Part shown: piece by piece, positions 9,333 through 18,310 of the stretch
How positions within the stretch are numbered: position 1 is the first letter of the stretch
Layout: each line of letters opens with the position of its first letter
Source: Chryseobacterium koreense CCUG 49689
GTDB taxonomy: Bacteria; Bacteroidota; Bacteroidia; Flavobacteriales; Weeksellaceae
Assembly (NCBI RefSeq): GCF_001045435.1
Contig: NZ_LFNG01000010.1
Coordinates: 78,679-142,678, forward strand
Direction of reading: 5' to 3'
DNA: 64,000 bases
Translations under genes and position numbers: made by a program
Notes under the pieces: generated by a model
Told to the model about the DNA's origin: nothing
Database searches by the model: none
What the model saw: only the letters and a program-made list of their open reading frames with translations

Positions 9333-9343
9333 TTTTTATGGTA

Positions 9344-9351
9344 CAAAAATA
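9344..9351 (-). promoter_or_regulatory. -7 element of the pirin gene
   Basis: TATTTTTG on the minus strand matches TAnnTTTG and lies 11 bp before the first possible start codon. A TTTG is present 16 bp further upstream. Confidence 0.5.
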
Positions 9352-9449
9352 CGAGAGATGTTGTGGACAAACATTGATGTAGGGTAAGAACTGCAATTGA
9401 TTGATAATCTTTGTGTTTAGATTAGCATTCGCTCCTGAATCGCCGCTGG

Positions 9450-10856
9450 TCAATGTTCGGTCTTCATGTTTTCGCCATCACGGGAATGAAGCCTTCTGAA
9501 AACAAACCCTGAAAGAATAGTTAAAACTCCCACTGCTAAGAAGGTGTATCGAAACGCCAAATGCATATTTCCTTTAATTAAAGCGTGATTGTTTTCAAAA
9601 AGTTTTAAAATGATCAATCCCAATGCAATCCCAAAACCTATCGCCAACTGCTGATTCACGGCGAGGAGGGAGTTTCCACTGGAAGTGTGGGAAAATCGCA
9701 AATCGGCAATCGCAATCGTATTCATAGAAGTGAACTGTATGGAGTTGAAAAATCCCAAAATCGCAATCAGCGGAATAAACCAGTAAATCGAAGTATGAAC
9801 TCCCGGAATTCCAAGGCTGCAGATCAATATCCCGATGATAAAAGTGTTGACCATGAGTGTTTTCCTGTATCCATATTTATCCAAGATTCTGATTACAGCA
9901 GCTTTGCCGAACATGGCAGTCAATGCCATTGGTGCAATGATCCAGCCCGAAACCACGGCTGTTTTTCCATATGCGATCTGAATCATCAAAGGCAAAAGCA
10001 AAGGTATCGCGCTGATTCCCAATCTGGTTGCGAGGTTTCCTAAAATTCCAACCCTGAAAGTGCGCACCTGAAAAAGATTGAGCGGAAAAATGGCATCGCT
10101 GGTTTTCTTTGCATGGCGGTAGTAAAAATAGATCACCAGAAATCCAAAAATAAATATCATCAAAACCGGGGTGATATTCTGTAGGGTACCAAAACTTTCC
10201 AGTGCGATTGAAAGCAGTAAAGATGCTGAAGCAAAAATCAAAAATCCCTTTAAATCAAATTTAATTTTCTTTGAAATATAGTTGGGCATATTCTTGATAC
10301 TGAGCAAAATACCCAATAATCCAATCGGAATATTGATCAGAAAAATCCAGTGCCATGAAAGGTAATCCACCAGATAACCACCCACCAAAGGTCCTAGAAC
10401 CGGACCAATTAATGCGGGAATAATTGCATAATTCATGGCTTTCACCAATTCGCTTTTGTCAAATGTTTTGATCAGTGCCAATCTTCCGACCGGGGTCATC
10501 AAACTTCCGCCAATTCCCTGAATGACTCGTGAAATTACCAAATGGGTCAGGTTCTGTGAAAGTGCGCAAAAAAGTGATCCCAGACTGAAAATAACCAATG
10601 AAAAGATAAAGACGACTTTTGTCCCGAATTTATCTGCCAAAAATCCCGAAACCGGCATAAACAAAGCCAATGTGAGCACATAACTGACAATCGCATTCTG
10701 CATATTCAATGGCGATTCCCGCAAATCTTTCGCGATGGATGGAAGTGCCGTATTCAAAACCGTGGTATCCAGCAACTGCATAAAAATCGCCGTCGCTAAA
10801 ATCAACGGCAGGATATTTTTGACAGAGGAGTCGAATGTTTTAAAAGTATCCGGCAT
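9450..10856 (-). CDS. MFS drug exporter, DHA2 (EmrB/QacA) family
   Basis: A 468-residue membrane protein with about 14 hydrophobic segments. The DHA2 signature LDTTVLNTALPSIA occurs in the first helix, followed by a GFLADKFGTK loop (motif A) and a VIQGIGGSLMTPVGR helix. Family members export toxic compounds in exchange for protons. The frame extends 14 codons upstream to 10898, but MPDTFKTFD at 10856 is the more natural cytoplasmic start before the first helix. No accessory EmrA-like gene or regulator is adjacent. Confidence 0.88.
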   Translation of the reverse strand: MPDTFKTFDSSVKNILPLILATAIFMQLLDTTVLNTALPSIAKDLRESPLNMQNAIVSYVLTLALFMPVSGFLADKFGTKVVFIFSLVIFSLGSLFCALSQNLTHLVISRVIQGIGGSLMTPVGRLALIKTFDKSELVKAMNYAIIPALIGPVLGPLVGGYLVDYLSWHWIFLINIPIGLLGILLSIKNMPNYISKKIKFDLKGFLIFASASLLLSIALESFGTLQNITPVLMIFIFGFLVIYFYYRHAKKTSDAIFPLNLFQVRTFRVGILGNLATRLGISAIPLLLPLMIQIAYGKTAVVSGWIIAPMALTAMFGKAAVIRILDKYGYRKTLMVNTFIIGILICSLGIPGVHTSIYWFIPLIAILGFFNSIQFTSMNTIAIADLRFSHTSSGNSLLAVNQQLAIGFGIALGLIILKLFENNHALIKGNMHLAFRYTFLAVGVLTILSGFVFRRLHSRDGENMKTEH

Positions 10857-11030
10857 GAATAATGGGAAGCAAAAAATGAACCTAATTTCTTCCCACAAAA
10901 TACAAAAAATAAATGAACCTGATTCTGAAAAATAATCAATTTAAAAGTGGGGGTATGAAATCAATTTTTGATTTAATAGAGCTGGTTTTCACCATTTGGC
11001 GAAACCCGCACTAAAACTTTGGGAACAAAA

Positions 11031-11058
11031 AAATCCTGCAGAATTTTTTGCAGGATTT
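11031..11058 (-). terminator. asnB terminator
   Basis: A 10-bp perfect stem AAATCCTGCA/TGCAGGATTT with an 8-nt loop. In the minus-strand transcript of asnB it is followed by a U-run. Confidence 0.8.
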
Positions 11059-11073
11059 CTTGAAAAGTACAAT

Positions 11074-12744
11074 TTAGTACGAATCCTCGTGAACCGAGAC
11101 TACCGCTCTTCCGCTGGGATCGTTCATTTTTTTGAAGGCTTCATCCCATTCCAAGGCGATTGGTGTGGAACAGGCTACAGATGGAACAGATGGAACTGTG
11201 GCTGCAGCGGTTTCACTGGGGAACAATTCTTCGAAGATAGCTCTATAGCGGTATTCCTCTTTATTTTGAGGCGTGTTCAGCGGGAAGCGGAATCTGGCGT
11301 TTTCCATCATTTCATCAGAAACTTCTTCTTCGGCTTTCGCTTTTAAGGAATCAATCCAGGAATAACCAACCCCGTCGGAGAATTGCTCTTTCTGTCGCCA
11401 CACAATGGATTCCGGCAGCAAATCCTCAAAAGCTTTCCTCAAAACCCATTTTTCCATTTTCCCTTTAGCTTGGTCAATCATTTTATCTTTAGGATTGATG
11501 GTCATTGCCACATCGATAAATTCTTTGTCCAGGAACGGAACCCGGCCTTCAACTCCCCAACTCATCAGCGCCTTATTGGCCCTCAAACAATCGTAAAGAT
11601 GGAGTTTTTCAAGTTTTCTTACGGTTTCTTCGTGAAATTCTTTGGCGTTCGGTGCTTTGTGGAAATAGAGGTAACCGCCGAAAAGCTCGTCGCTTCCTTC
11701 GCCTGAAAGCACCATTTTGATTCCCATTGATTTAATGACTCTTGCCAATAAATACATCGGAGTGGAAGCGCGAACCGTGGTCACATCATAAGTTTCCAAA
11801 TGATAAATCACGTCTTTCACCGCATCCAAACCTTCCTGCACAGTGAAATGAACTTCATGGTGGATGGATCCGATATGTTCCGCCGCTTTCTGTGCCGCTA
11901 ATAAATCCGGGGATCCTGCCAAACCCACTGCAAAACTGTGCAATCTTGGGTACCACGCTTCCTGGGTGTCACCGCTTTCGATTCTGTTTCGGGCATATTT
12001 AGCGGTGACGGCTGCAATAATCGATGAATCCAAACCTCCGGAAAGCAAAACACCATACGGAACATCACTCATCAATTGACGGTGAACAGCGTCTTCTAAT
12101 CCTTTTCGGATGGCTGAAATCTGCGTTTCGCTGTCTTTCACTTGCTCATAATCATCCCAATCTCTGTGGTGCCATTTTTGCATTTCGTGGCCGTCTTTGC
12201 TGTAAAGAAAATGTCCGGGAAGAAAGCACTCGATGGTTTTGCAAACTCCCTCCAAGGCTTTTAATTCAGAAGCTACATAATAGTTTCCATTTTTGTCCCA
12301 ACCTTGATAAAGCGGACAAATTCCCATATGGTCGCGGCCGATCAAATAAATGTCGTTTTCAATGTCATAAAGGGCAAAAGCGAAAATTCCATTGAGTTTT
12401 TCAAGGAAGTCTTTTCCGTATTTTCGGTAAAGGGCTAGAATCACCTCGCAATCGGAATTTGTCAAAAACTCCTCGTCCGCAAATTCTTTTCTCAGTTCCT
12501 GATGGTTATAAATCTCACCATTTACTGCCAATACCACTTTCCCATCTCTGGAGAATAAAGGTTGTTTGCCAGAAGCTGGATCCACAATCGCCAATCTTTC
12601 GTGGGAGAAAATTACTTTTTCATTCTGGAAAATTCCACTCCAGTCGGGACCTCGATGCCGAATTTTCTTGGACATTTCCAGTATTTGAGGCCTTAGAGTC
12701 TCCGTTTTTTGTTTTGCGTCAAAAAGACATACAATTCCGCACAT
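11074..12744 (-). CDS. asnB: asparagine synthase (glutamine-hydrolysing)
   Basis: The protein has 556 residues. It makes asparagine from aspartate, glutamine and ATP. The glutaminase domain must start with Met-Cys because Cys2 is the nucleophile after Met removal. This fixes the start at 12744 (MCGIVCLF) rather than the upstream ATG at 12762. Motifs include RHRGPD, AVNGEIYNH, SDCEV, and the synthetase PP-loop LLSGGLDSSI, followed by SGEGSDELFGGY. The C-terminal 40 residues are an Ala/Pro-rich extension. It is monocistronic. Confidence 0.97.
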   Translation of the reverse strand: MCGIVCLFDAKQKTETLRPQILEMSKKIRHRGPDWSGIFQNEKVIFSHERLAIVDPASGKQPLFSRDGKVVLAVNGEIYNHQELRKEFADEEFLTNSDCEVILALYRKYGKDFLEKLNGIFAFALYDIENDIYLIGRDHMGICPLYQGWDKNGNYYVASELKALEGVCKTIECFLPGHFLYSKDGHEMQKWHHRDWDDYEQVKDSETQISAIRKGLEDAVHRQLMSDVPYGVLLSGGLDSSIIAAVTAKYARNRIESGDTQEAWYPRLHSFAVGLAGSPDLLAAQKAAEHIGSIHHEVHFTVQEGLDAVKDVIYHLETYDVTTVRASTPMYLLARVIKSMGIKMVLSGEGSDELFGGYLYFHKAPNAKEFHEETVRKLEKLHLYDCLRANKALMSWGVEGRVPFLDKEFIDVAMTINPKDKMIDQAKGKMEKWVLRKAFEDLLPESIVWRQKEQFSDGVGYSWIDSLKAKAEEEVSDEMMENARFRFPLNTPQNKEEYRYRAIFEELFPSETAAATVPSVPSVACSTPIALEWDEAFKKMNDPSGRAVVSVHEDSY

Positions 12745-13097
12745 ATTTTTTGTGAAAATCAAGTTTAATAATAAATAGTCTGCCGGAAGTTTTAATCATT
12801 CAAGGTTGTTTTTCACCTCTTTTTTTAGGTTTATGATTAAAATTCTGATGCAAACTTAAAGAGTTGGTTTAAAAAACAAAAACAAATCTTTTATTTAAAG
12901 AAAATATATGCTATAATTAAACAAAATACTGAAAAAATTTAACTATTATGGTTGTTAAATTGATTGATATTGAAAAAATTAAACTTGTGAAGGTTGTCTT
13001 TTATATGTCGGAGTGAAGGAACGATCCGGAATGATTGTTTTTAAAGCCGAAGTGGGGAAGTAAAAAATAATTAATTGGATCGTTCAAAAATTGAGAT
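12745..13097. other. 353-bp AT-rich intergenic region
   Basis: This region separates the minus-strand asnB from minus-strand hemB. It holds no convincing gene. The left side must contain the asnB promoter, but no exact TAnnTTTG element was found. A short plus-strand frame (12948-13016, 22 codons) has no support. Confidence 0.5.
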
Positions 13098-14090
13098 TTA
13101 TTGGTTCAGTAAAATCGCCGCCTCTTTCGCTGCATAAGTGAAAATCATATCCGCTCCCGCTCTTTTGATGCAGGTCAAACTCTCGATGATCGCTTTGTCG
13201 TTGTCTAACCAACCGTTTTGTGCGGCGGCTTTCAGCATGGCATATTCACCGCTCACATTGTAAACTGCGATTGGCAAATCGATGGTTTCGCGAACTTTGG
13301 AAACGATGTCCAGATACGGAAGCCCCGGTTTGATCATGATGATGTCCGCACCTTCGGCAACGTCTTTCAATACCTCGTCAATCGCTTCCCTGGAATTGTG
13401 GAAATCCATCTGATAGGTTTTCTTGTCCTTTGGAATTTCCTGATTATCAACCGGTGCAGAATCTAATGCACTTCTGAAAGGTCCATAATATGAACTGGCA
13501 TATTTTGCGGCATAACTTAGAATTCCCACATCGGTGAAACCATTTTCCTCTAATCCGGTCCGGATTGCGGCAACTCTTCCATCCATCATGTCACTTGGCG
13601 CCACAATATCTGCTCCGGCTTCTGCGTGAGAAACTGACATTTTGACCAGTGCGTCATTGGTGGCGTCGTTGTCAATTTTTCCATTAGTGATGATTCCGTC
13701 ATGTCCATAAATGGAATAAGGATCAAGCGCTACATCCGGCATGATTACCATGTTGGGAACCGCATCTTTGATGGCTTTAATGGTATTTTGCATCAAGCCG
13801 TTTTTATTCCAGGCTTCTTTTCCCGTGTTGTCTTTCAGGTCTTCGGAAACCTTCATGTATAGGTTAACCGCCTTGATGCCGAGAGAGAAAAGCTCCCTGC
13901 ATTCCTTCACCGTGAGATCAAGCGATCTGCGAAAAATCCCAGGCATAGACGGGATGGCTTCCTGCCGGTTTTCACCTTCCATGACAAACATTGGCATTAC
14001 GAAATCATTGGTGGTCAACACAGTTTCCTGCACCAGTGCTCTGACCGAAGCGTTGGTTCTTAATCTTCGGTTTCTTGAATATATAATCAT
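13098..14090 (-). CDS. hemB: porphobilinogen synthase (delta-aminolevulinate dehydratase)
   Basis: The protein has 330 residues and joins two 5-aminolevulinate molecules to porphobilinogen in haem synthesis. The family features are the early block FVMPMFVMEGENRQEAIPSMPG, the YGHDG segment, SDMMDGRV, the active-site lysine region AAKYASSYYGPFR, and MIKPGLPYLDIV with the Schiff-base lysine. The metal-site region has D-x-A-LDPYSIYGHDG without the Zn cysteine triad, suggesting the Mg-dependent type. The gene stands alone. Its promoter carries TAAATTTG at 14126-14119. Confidence 0.97.
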   Translation of the reverse strand: MIIYSRNRRLRTNASVRALVQETVLTTNDFVMPMFVMEGENRQEAIPSMPGIFRRSLDLTVKECRELFSLGIKAVNLYMKVSEDLKDNTGKEAWNKNGLMQNTIKAIKDAVPNMVIMPDVALDPYSIYGHDGIITNGKIDNDATNDALVKMSVSHAEAGADIVAPSDMMDGRVAAIRTGLEENGFTDVGILSYAAKYASSYYGPFRSALDSAPVDNQEIPKDKKTYQMDFHNSREAIDEVLKDVAEGADIIMIKPGLPYLDIVSKVRETIDLPIAVYNVSGEYAMLKAAAQNGWLDNDKAIIESLTCIKRAGADMIFTYAAKEAAILLNQ

Positions 14091-14118
14091 TATGGAATGG
14101 TTTTTGAAATAACTTTTG

Positions 14119-14126
14119 CAAATTTA
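14119..14126 (-). promoter_or_regulatory. -7 element of hemB
   Basis: TAAATTTG on the minus strand, 28 bp before the hemB start codon. The -33 box is poor. Confidence 0.5.
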
Positions 14127-14171
14127 GAGATAGTTTTTTTAAAATTCTATTGTAGATTAAATTGAATTTGT

Positions 14172-14179
14172 TACTTTTG
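14172..14179 (+). promoter_or_regulatory. -7 element of the small T9SS-tail gene
   Basis: TACTTTTG fits TAnnTTTG. It ends 2 bp before an ATG at 14182 and 32 bp before the GTG at 14212. The transcript therefore probably begins within or after the ATG, which favours the GTG as start. Confidence 0.55.
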
Positions 14180-14211
14180 TAATGATATTTATAAATAAAA
14201 AATATTTATCG

Positions 14212-14568
14212 GTGAAAAAATTATTAGTTTCTTTACTATTTATCGGTGGTTTAACAGTTTTTTCGGGAAATCTTTCCGCTCAATCTGTTTCAAGGGAACC
14301 GGTTTCAACATCTCAAAAATCTGATGATGGAGTGTTGGTTGCGTACCCAAATCCAGCCCGAGATTTCATAGTTATTAAATCTAAAGATGCGAATTTGCGA
14401 ATTAAAGATGTTACTTTCTATTCTATTTTAGGAATGGAAGTTGCTCAATATGCGGTCAATATGAATTCTGGTGAAATCCGCTTGGATAAACTGAGACCCG
14501 GCAAGTATTTGATGAGGTATACCTTAAGTGATAATACTCAAAAAGTTACCCAAATCGTAAAACAATAA
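14212..14568 (+). CDS. minimal secreted protein: signal peptide plus T9SS type A domain
   Basis: The protein has 118 residues from the GTG start, or 128 from the ATG at 14182. The GTG start gives a textbook signal peptide (VKKLLVSLLFIGGLTVF, then SAQS). After only about 25 residues the T9SS type A domain begins with AYPNPARDFIVIKS. It continues through FYSILGMEVAQY and LRPGKYLMRYTL and ends VTQIVKQ. Almost the whole mature protein is sorting signal, with no passenger domain. It could be a free-standing beta-sandwich adaptor or a remnant of a larger cargo. A terminator follows directly. Confidence 0.85.
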   Translation: MKKLLVSLLFIGGLTVFSGNLSAQSVSREPVSTSQKSDDGVLVAYPNPARDFIVIKSKDANLRIKDVTFYSILGMEVAQYAVNMNSGEIRLDKLRPGKYLMRYTLSDNTQKVTQIVKQ

Positions 14569-14582
14569 ATTAAGTTCCTGAA

Positions 14583-14605
14583 ATTCTTCGGGAATTTTTT
14601 TTGTT
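14583..14605 (+). terminator. terminator after the small T9SS-tail gene
   Basis: A short stem AAATTC/GAATTT with the loop TTCGG is followed by a T-run, about 15 bp after the stop codon. Confidence 0.6.
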
Positions 14606-14647
14606 CCCCTCAAAATTTCAGAAAACCTTCAACTCTGAAAATTTCCG

Positions 14648-14655
14648 TATTTTTG
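14648..14655 (+). promoter_or_regulatory. -7 element of the NDH-2/trmD operon
   Basis: TATTTTTG lies 4 bp before the ATG at 14660, implying a leaderless transcript. Confidence 0.6.
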
Positions 14656-14659
14656 TCTG

Positions 14660-15928
14660 ATGGAAATGCGGGAAAAAATTGTGATTATTGGCGGGGGTTT
14701 TGCAGGACTGCAGCTGGCCAAGAAACTCAACAATAAGAATAAGAAAATCATCGTCATCGATAAGGTGAACCACCACATGTTTCAACCGCTTTTTTATCAG
14801 GTAGCATGTGGCAGGATAGAGCCGTCTAATATTTCATTTCCTTTTCGCAAGATTTTTCAAAACTCTAAAAATATCCGGTACCGAATGACCGAGGTGGTGA
14901 AGATCATTCCAGAGGAAAATAAAATCCTAACCAACACAGATGATGCCGAATTCACTTATGACAAACTGATCATCGCCACCGGTTGCAAAACCAATTTTTT
15001 TGGAAATCAAACCATGGAGCAGCTCACTTTTGGGATGAAAAATACCCAGGAAGCGATTGCAATCAGAAATCACGTGTTGATGACTTTTGAGAAACTGATC
15101 ATCGAAAGAAAGCGTAGCGATGATGGGAACTGGAATATCGTGATCGTGGGAAGTGGTCCAACGGGAGTGGAATTGGCGGGAGCTTTTGCGGAAATGAAAA
15201 AGGACATCCTTCCTCGTGATTATCCCAATATGAATTTTGATGATTTGAATGTGATCTTAGTGAGCTCAACTGAGAAACCTTTAAGTATAATGAGTGCCGA
15301 GTCGCAAAAAATGTCAGAGAAATATTTAAAGGATTTAGGGGTGAAATTCATGAGTGATGAGTTCGTCACGGGTTATGATGGTGATCTAGTAATGATGAAG
15401 AGTGGAAAGTCAATTCCGTCTAACAATGTCATTTGGGCGGCAGGAGTTACCGGAAATATCATCGAAGGTCTGCATCCCGAAACATTGATGAAGAACAGAT
15501 ATCGAACAGACCGTTTCAACAGAGTTCTGGGTTACACCAATATTTTCGCGATTGGCGACATCGCCTATATGGAAACTCCGAAATATCCACTTGCACATCC
15601 ACAGGTAGCGAACGTGGCCATTAATCAAGGGAAAAATCTGGCAAAAAACCTGCTGAAAAAGTCGGAAGAGGAATGGACTGAATATGAATATGAGGATCAG
15701 GGAAGCATGGCGACCATAGGGAAACACAGAGCGGTAGTTGATTTGCCGAAGTTCAAGTTTCAGGGTTTTTTCGCCTGGTATTTTTGGATGTTCCTTCACC
15801 TGATGCTGATTTTGAGCGTCAGGAACAAAATCGCCATTTTCTTCAACTGGATGTGGAGTTATTTCAACAAAGACTCGTCATTAAGACTCATCATCGTACC
15901 AAATAAACAGAACGGAACCCAGCAATGA
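14660..15928 (+). CDS. type II NADH dehydrogenase-like NAD(P)/FAD oxidoreductase
   Basis: The protein has 422 residues. An FAD-binding dinucleotide fold opens the protein ([17 protein letters not shown]). A second NAD(P)H-binding fold follows ([17 protein letters not shown], about residue 165), and the FAD-closing motif [15 protein letters not shown] is near 295. The C-terminus holds a hydrophobic segment ([15 protein letters not shown]) that would anchor it to the inner membrane. NDH-2 passes electrons from NADH to quinone without pumping protons. Start is ATG 14660, or ATG 14666 two codons later. The stop codon overlaps trmD by 4 bp (ATGA), so the genes are co-translated. Confidence 0.92.
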   Translation: MEMREKIVIIGGGFAGLQLAKKLNNKNKKIIVIDKVNHHMFQPLFYQVACGRIEPSNISFPFRKIFQNSKNIRYRMTEVVKIIPEENKILTNTDDAEFTYDKLIIATGCKTNFFGNQTMEQLTFGMKNTQEAIAIRNHVLMTFEKLIIERKRSDDGNWNIVIVGSGPTGVELAGAFAEMKKDILPRDYPNMNFDDLNVILVSSTEKPLSIMSAESQKMSEKYLKDLGVKFMSDEFVTGYDGDLVMMKSGKSIPSNNVIWAAGVTGNIIEGLHPETLMKNRYRTDRFNRVLGYTNIFAIGDIAYMETPKYPLAHPQVANVAINQGKNLAKNLLKKSEEEWTEYEYEDQGSMATIGKHRAVVDLPKFKFQGFFAWYFWMFLHLMLILSVRNKIAIFFNWMWSYFNKDSSLRLIIVPNKQNGTQQ

Positions 15929-16599
15929 GAATAGATATTATAAGCGTTTTACCGGAATTGATGGAAAGTCCATTTAAAACCTCTATTTTGAAAAGAGCCA
16001 TGGACAAAGGTATAGCGGAGGTGCACTTTCATCAGCTTAGGGATTTCGGGTTGGGAAAATACCGGCAGATTGATGATGAACCTTATGGGGGCGGAGCGGG
16101 AATGGTGATGATGTGTGAACCATTGGATAATTTGATCTCTAAATTGAAGTCAGAGCGAAATTATGATGAGATCATCTACCTCACTCCAGACGGCGAAACG
16201 CTAAACCAAAAAATAGCGAACACGCTCTCTATTAAAGATAATCTGATTTTTCTTTGCGGCCATTATAAAGGGATTGACCAGCGAATTCGCGAGCTGCACA
16301 TCACCCGTGAAATATCGATCGGCGATTATGTTTTGACTGGTGGTGAATTGGCGGCATGTGTATTGGCGGATTCGGTGATCAGGTTGATTCCAGGGGTCTT
16401 GAATGATGAGCAATCAGCTCTGACAGATAGTTTTCAGGATGATTTACTTTCGCCGCCAATTTATACGAGGCCCGCGGAATACAAAGGATTAAAAGTTCCG
16501 GAAATCCTGCTGAGTGGTAACTTCAAAAAGATTGAAGAATGGCGTAGTGAGCAGGCCTTAAAAATTACGCAGAAAAAAAGACCAGACCTTTTGCATTAA
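15925..16599 (+). CDS. trmD: tRNA (guanine-N1-)-methyltransferase
   Basis: The protein has 224 residues. TrmD methylates G37 of tRNAs reading CNN and GGN codons, preventing frameshifts. It starts [17 protein letters not shown]. It has the SAM-binding trefoil-knot motifs [26 protein letters not shown] and [13 protein letters not shown]. In many bacteria trmD sits with rpsP and rimM; here it is instead coupled by a 4-bp overlap to the NDH-2-like gene, with rpsP-rimM 14 kb away. Confidence 0.97.
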   Translation: MRIDIISVLPELMESPFKTSILKRAMDKGIAEVHFHQLRDFGLGKYRQIDDEPYGGGAGMVMMCEPLDNLISKLKSERNYDEIIYLTPDGETLNQKIANTLSIKDNLIFLCGHYKGIDQRIRELHITREISIGDYVLTGGELAACVLADSVIRLIPGVLNDEQSALTDSFQDDLLSPPIYTRPAEYKGLKVPEILLSGNFKKIEEWRSEQALKITQKKRPDLLH

Positions 16600-16616
16600 A
16601 AGTAAAGATAATTAAT

Positions 16617-16624
16617 TATTTTTG
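16617..16624 (+). promoter_or_regulatory. -7 element of the EEP-family gene
   Basis: TATTTTTG lies 40 bp before the ATG at 16665. Confidence 0.5.
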
Positions 16625-16664
16625 TGGAGTTTGAAATCCATAGAATAACGAGTGCAACTAGACA

Positions 16665-17627
16665 ATGATAAATGACGAAACCAAAGAACTGATAGCATTT
16701 TATAATGTTGAAAACCTGTTCTTGCCGGATCCGCCCCCAATGCACAAACTCGATCCCACATTGTCTGGGCTTCCAAACTGGGATCCAAGAAAATATAAGA
16801 ATAAACTTTTCAAAATTTCCCATGTTTTTCAATTGATAGAAGAATCGGAGGAGGTATTGCCCATGCTCATCGGACTTGCAGAAATCCAGGGAAGAAAACC
16901 ACTGGAAGATTTGGTTCACCTGGAGCCTTTCCATTCCAATTATGGCATCGTGCACTATGATTCGATGGACGAAAGGGGGGTAGATGTCGCGCTTCTTTAC
17001 GACAAGTCAAAGATTGAAGTGGTCTCGTCTGAACCAATCTCGTATTTCTTTGAAATTGAAGATGATAATCCTGCAAACTATGACACCACCCGTGACATTT
17101 TATTTTGCAAATTGAAATTCAGAGAAAAAATCATCAATATTTTTGTTGTGCATCTTCCTTCCAAAAGAGAAAAAGATGTCAATAAACCAAAACGTGACTA
17201 CATCTTGAGCGATTTGAGGAATCACGTGGTACAGTCATTATCCAAAAAGGAACCAGTGATCGTTTTAGGGGACTTTAATGAAAATCCAGATGATGAAAAT
17301 TTAAAGAAATTGCTTTATGGCGAAAATTTTGATAAAATTTTGAACAATCCATATGTCGATTTGTTTAAGGAGCGTAAATTTTCAACCTTTCATTTCAAGG
17401 ATGGCTTGCTTTTTGACCAAATATTGCTTTCAGCTGAATTTTTTAATGAAGATGCTTACCTGCATTTTAAAAATGCAAAGGTTTTTAATTCCGAAAAATT
17501 AAGTACTTGGGACAGAAAAGTTACAGGCAGACCTTTTCGCACTTTTGCCGGCAAAAGGTATCTAGGGGGATACAGCGACCATTTCCCGGTATTCATAACA
17601 TGTTCGATTAATCCATCGAACCCTTAA
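16665..17627 (+). CDS. endonuclease/exonuclease/phosphatase family protein
   Basis: The protein has 320 residues of the EEP (DNase I/AP endonuclease/phosphodiesterase) fold. Motifs in order are FYNVENLF near residue 11, AEIQGR with a metal-binding Glu, RGVDVALLY, VVHLPS, the catalytic GDFNENP, and a terminal YSDHFPV with the catalytic His. Substrate cannot be deduced. No signal peptide is visible, so it is cytoplasmic. It is followed 33 bp later by the Lrp-type regulator in the same direction. Confidence 0.88.
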   Translation: MINDETKELIAFYNVENLFLPDPPPMHKLDPTLSGLPNWDPRKYKNKLFKISHVFQLIEESEEVLPMLIGLAEIQGRKPLEDLVHLEPFHSNYGIVHYDSMDERGVDVALLYDKSKIEVVSSEPISYFFEIEDDNPANYDTTRDILFCKLKFREKIINIFVVHLPSKREKDVNKPKRDYILSDLRNHVVQSLSKKEPVIVLGDFNENPDDENLKKLLYGENFDKILNNPYVDLFKERKFSTFHFKDGLLFDQILLSAEFFNEDAYLHFKNAKVFNSEKLSTWDRKVTGRPFRTFAGKRYLGGYSDHFPVFITCSINPSNP

Positions 17628-17660
17628 CAGAAAAGAGTATAGAAAAATAATATAGATAAA

Positions 17661-18134
17661 ATGAGAAACCTAGTAAACAGCGGATACCATTTGGATTCTG
17701 TTGACAAAGAGATTATTGATCAGCTGATGAGCAACTCGAAGACTTCCTTGGCGAAGATATCCAAAGAAGTTGGGATTTCAACTACCGCAGTTCATCAAAG
17801 AATCAAGAAATTAGAGAATGCTGGAGTTATAGAAAATTCGATTTCGCTTCTAAATCCGAGAAAAATTGGTTATAAGGTAGTTTCCTACATCGGGGTTTAC
17901 TTGGAACAACCCAGTCATTATTCAGAGGCCATCAAAGCACTTAAGAGCGTAAATGAAGTTGTGGAGGCACATTACACCACAGGGAATTATACCGTTTTTT
18001 TAAAAGTTTTGTGTCGTGATAATGATCATCTAATGCACATCCTAAACAAGATCCAAAAACTAAAAGGAGTGACCAGAACAGAAACCTTTATCTCCCTGGA
18101 ACAAAGTATCAGCAGACAGTTGAAGGTGGAGTAA
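17661..18134 (+). CDS. Lrp/AsnC family transcriptional regulator
   Basis: The protein has 157 residues. The N-terminal helix-turn-helix reads LDSVDKEIIDQLMSNSKTSL, then ISTTAVHQRIKKLENAGVI. The C-terminal RAM domain (about 75-150) senses an amino acid or other ligand; ETFISLEQSI ends it. Family members act as octamers and control amino-acid metabolism genes. The nearest targets in the same direction are deoC and the ALDH16-type gene, but no link can be shown. Confidence 0.93.
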   Translation: MRNLVNSGYHLDSVDKEIIDQLMSNSKTSLAKISKEVGISTTAVHQRIKKLENAGVIENSISLLNPRKIGYKVVSYIGVYLEQPSHYSEAIKALKSVNEVVEAHYTTGNYTVFLKVLCRDNDHLMHILNKIQKLKGVTRTETFISLEQSISRQLKVE

Positions 18135-18310
18135 TTCTTAAGTTAAATGCTAAATATACAAGACATTGGCGTAAAGCTGATGTCTTTTATTTTGGCATTG
18201 CCGGTCTTTTCAATAAACATCGGAAAAGAATTTCCTATTTGCCAAGAAATGGTTAATTTTACCTCTCCCAAATTATTGGGGGAGCTTTCATTTTTTAACT
18301 TAAAAAAATT

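Noticed and set aside
12948..13016. 22-codon frame in the asnB-hemB gap
   Set aside because: Too short, AT-rich and without promoter or homologue; expected by chance in this region.
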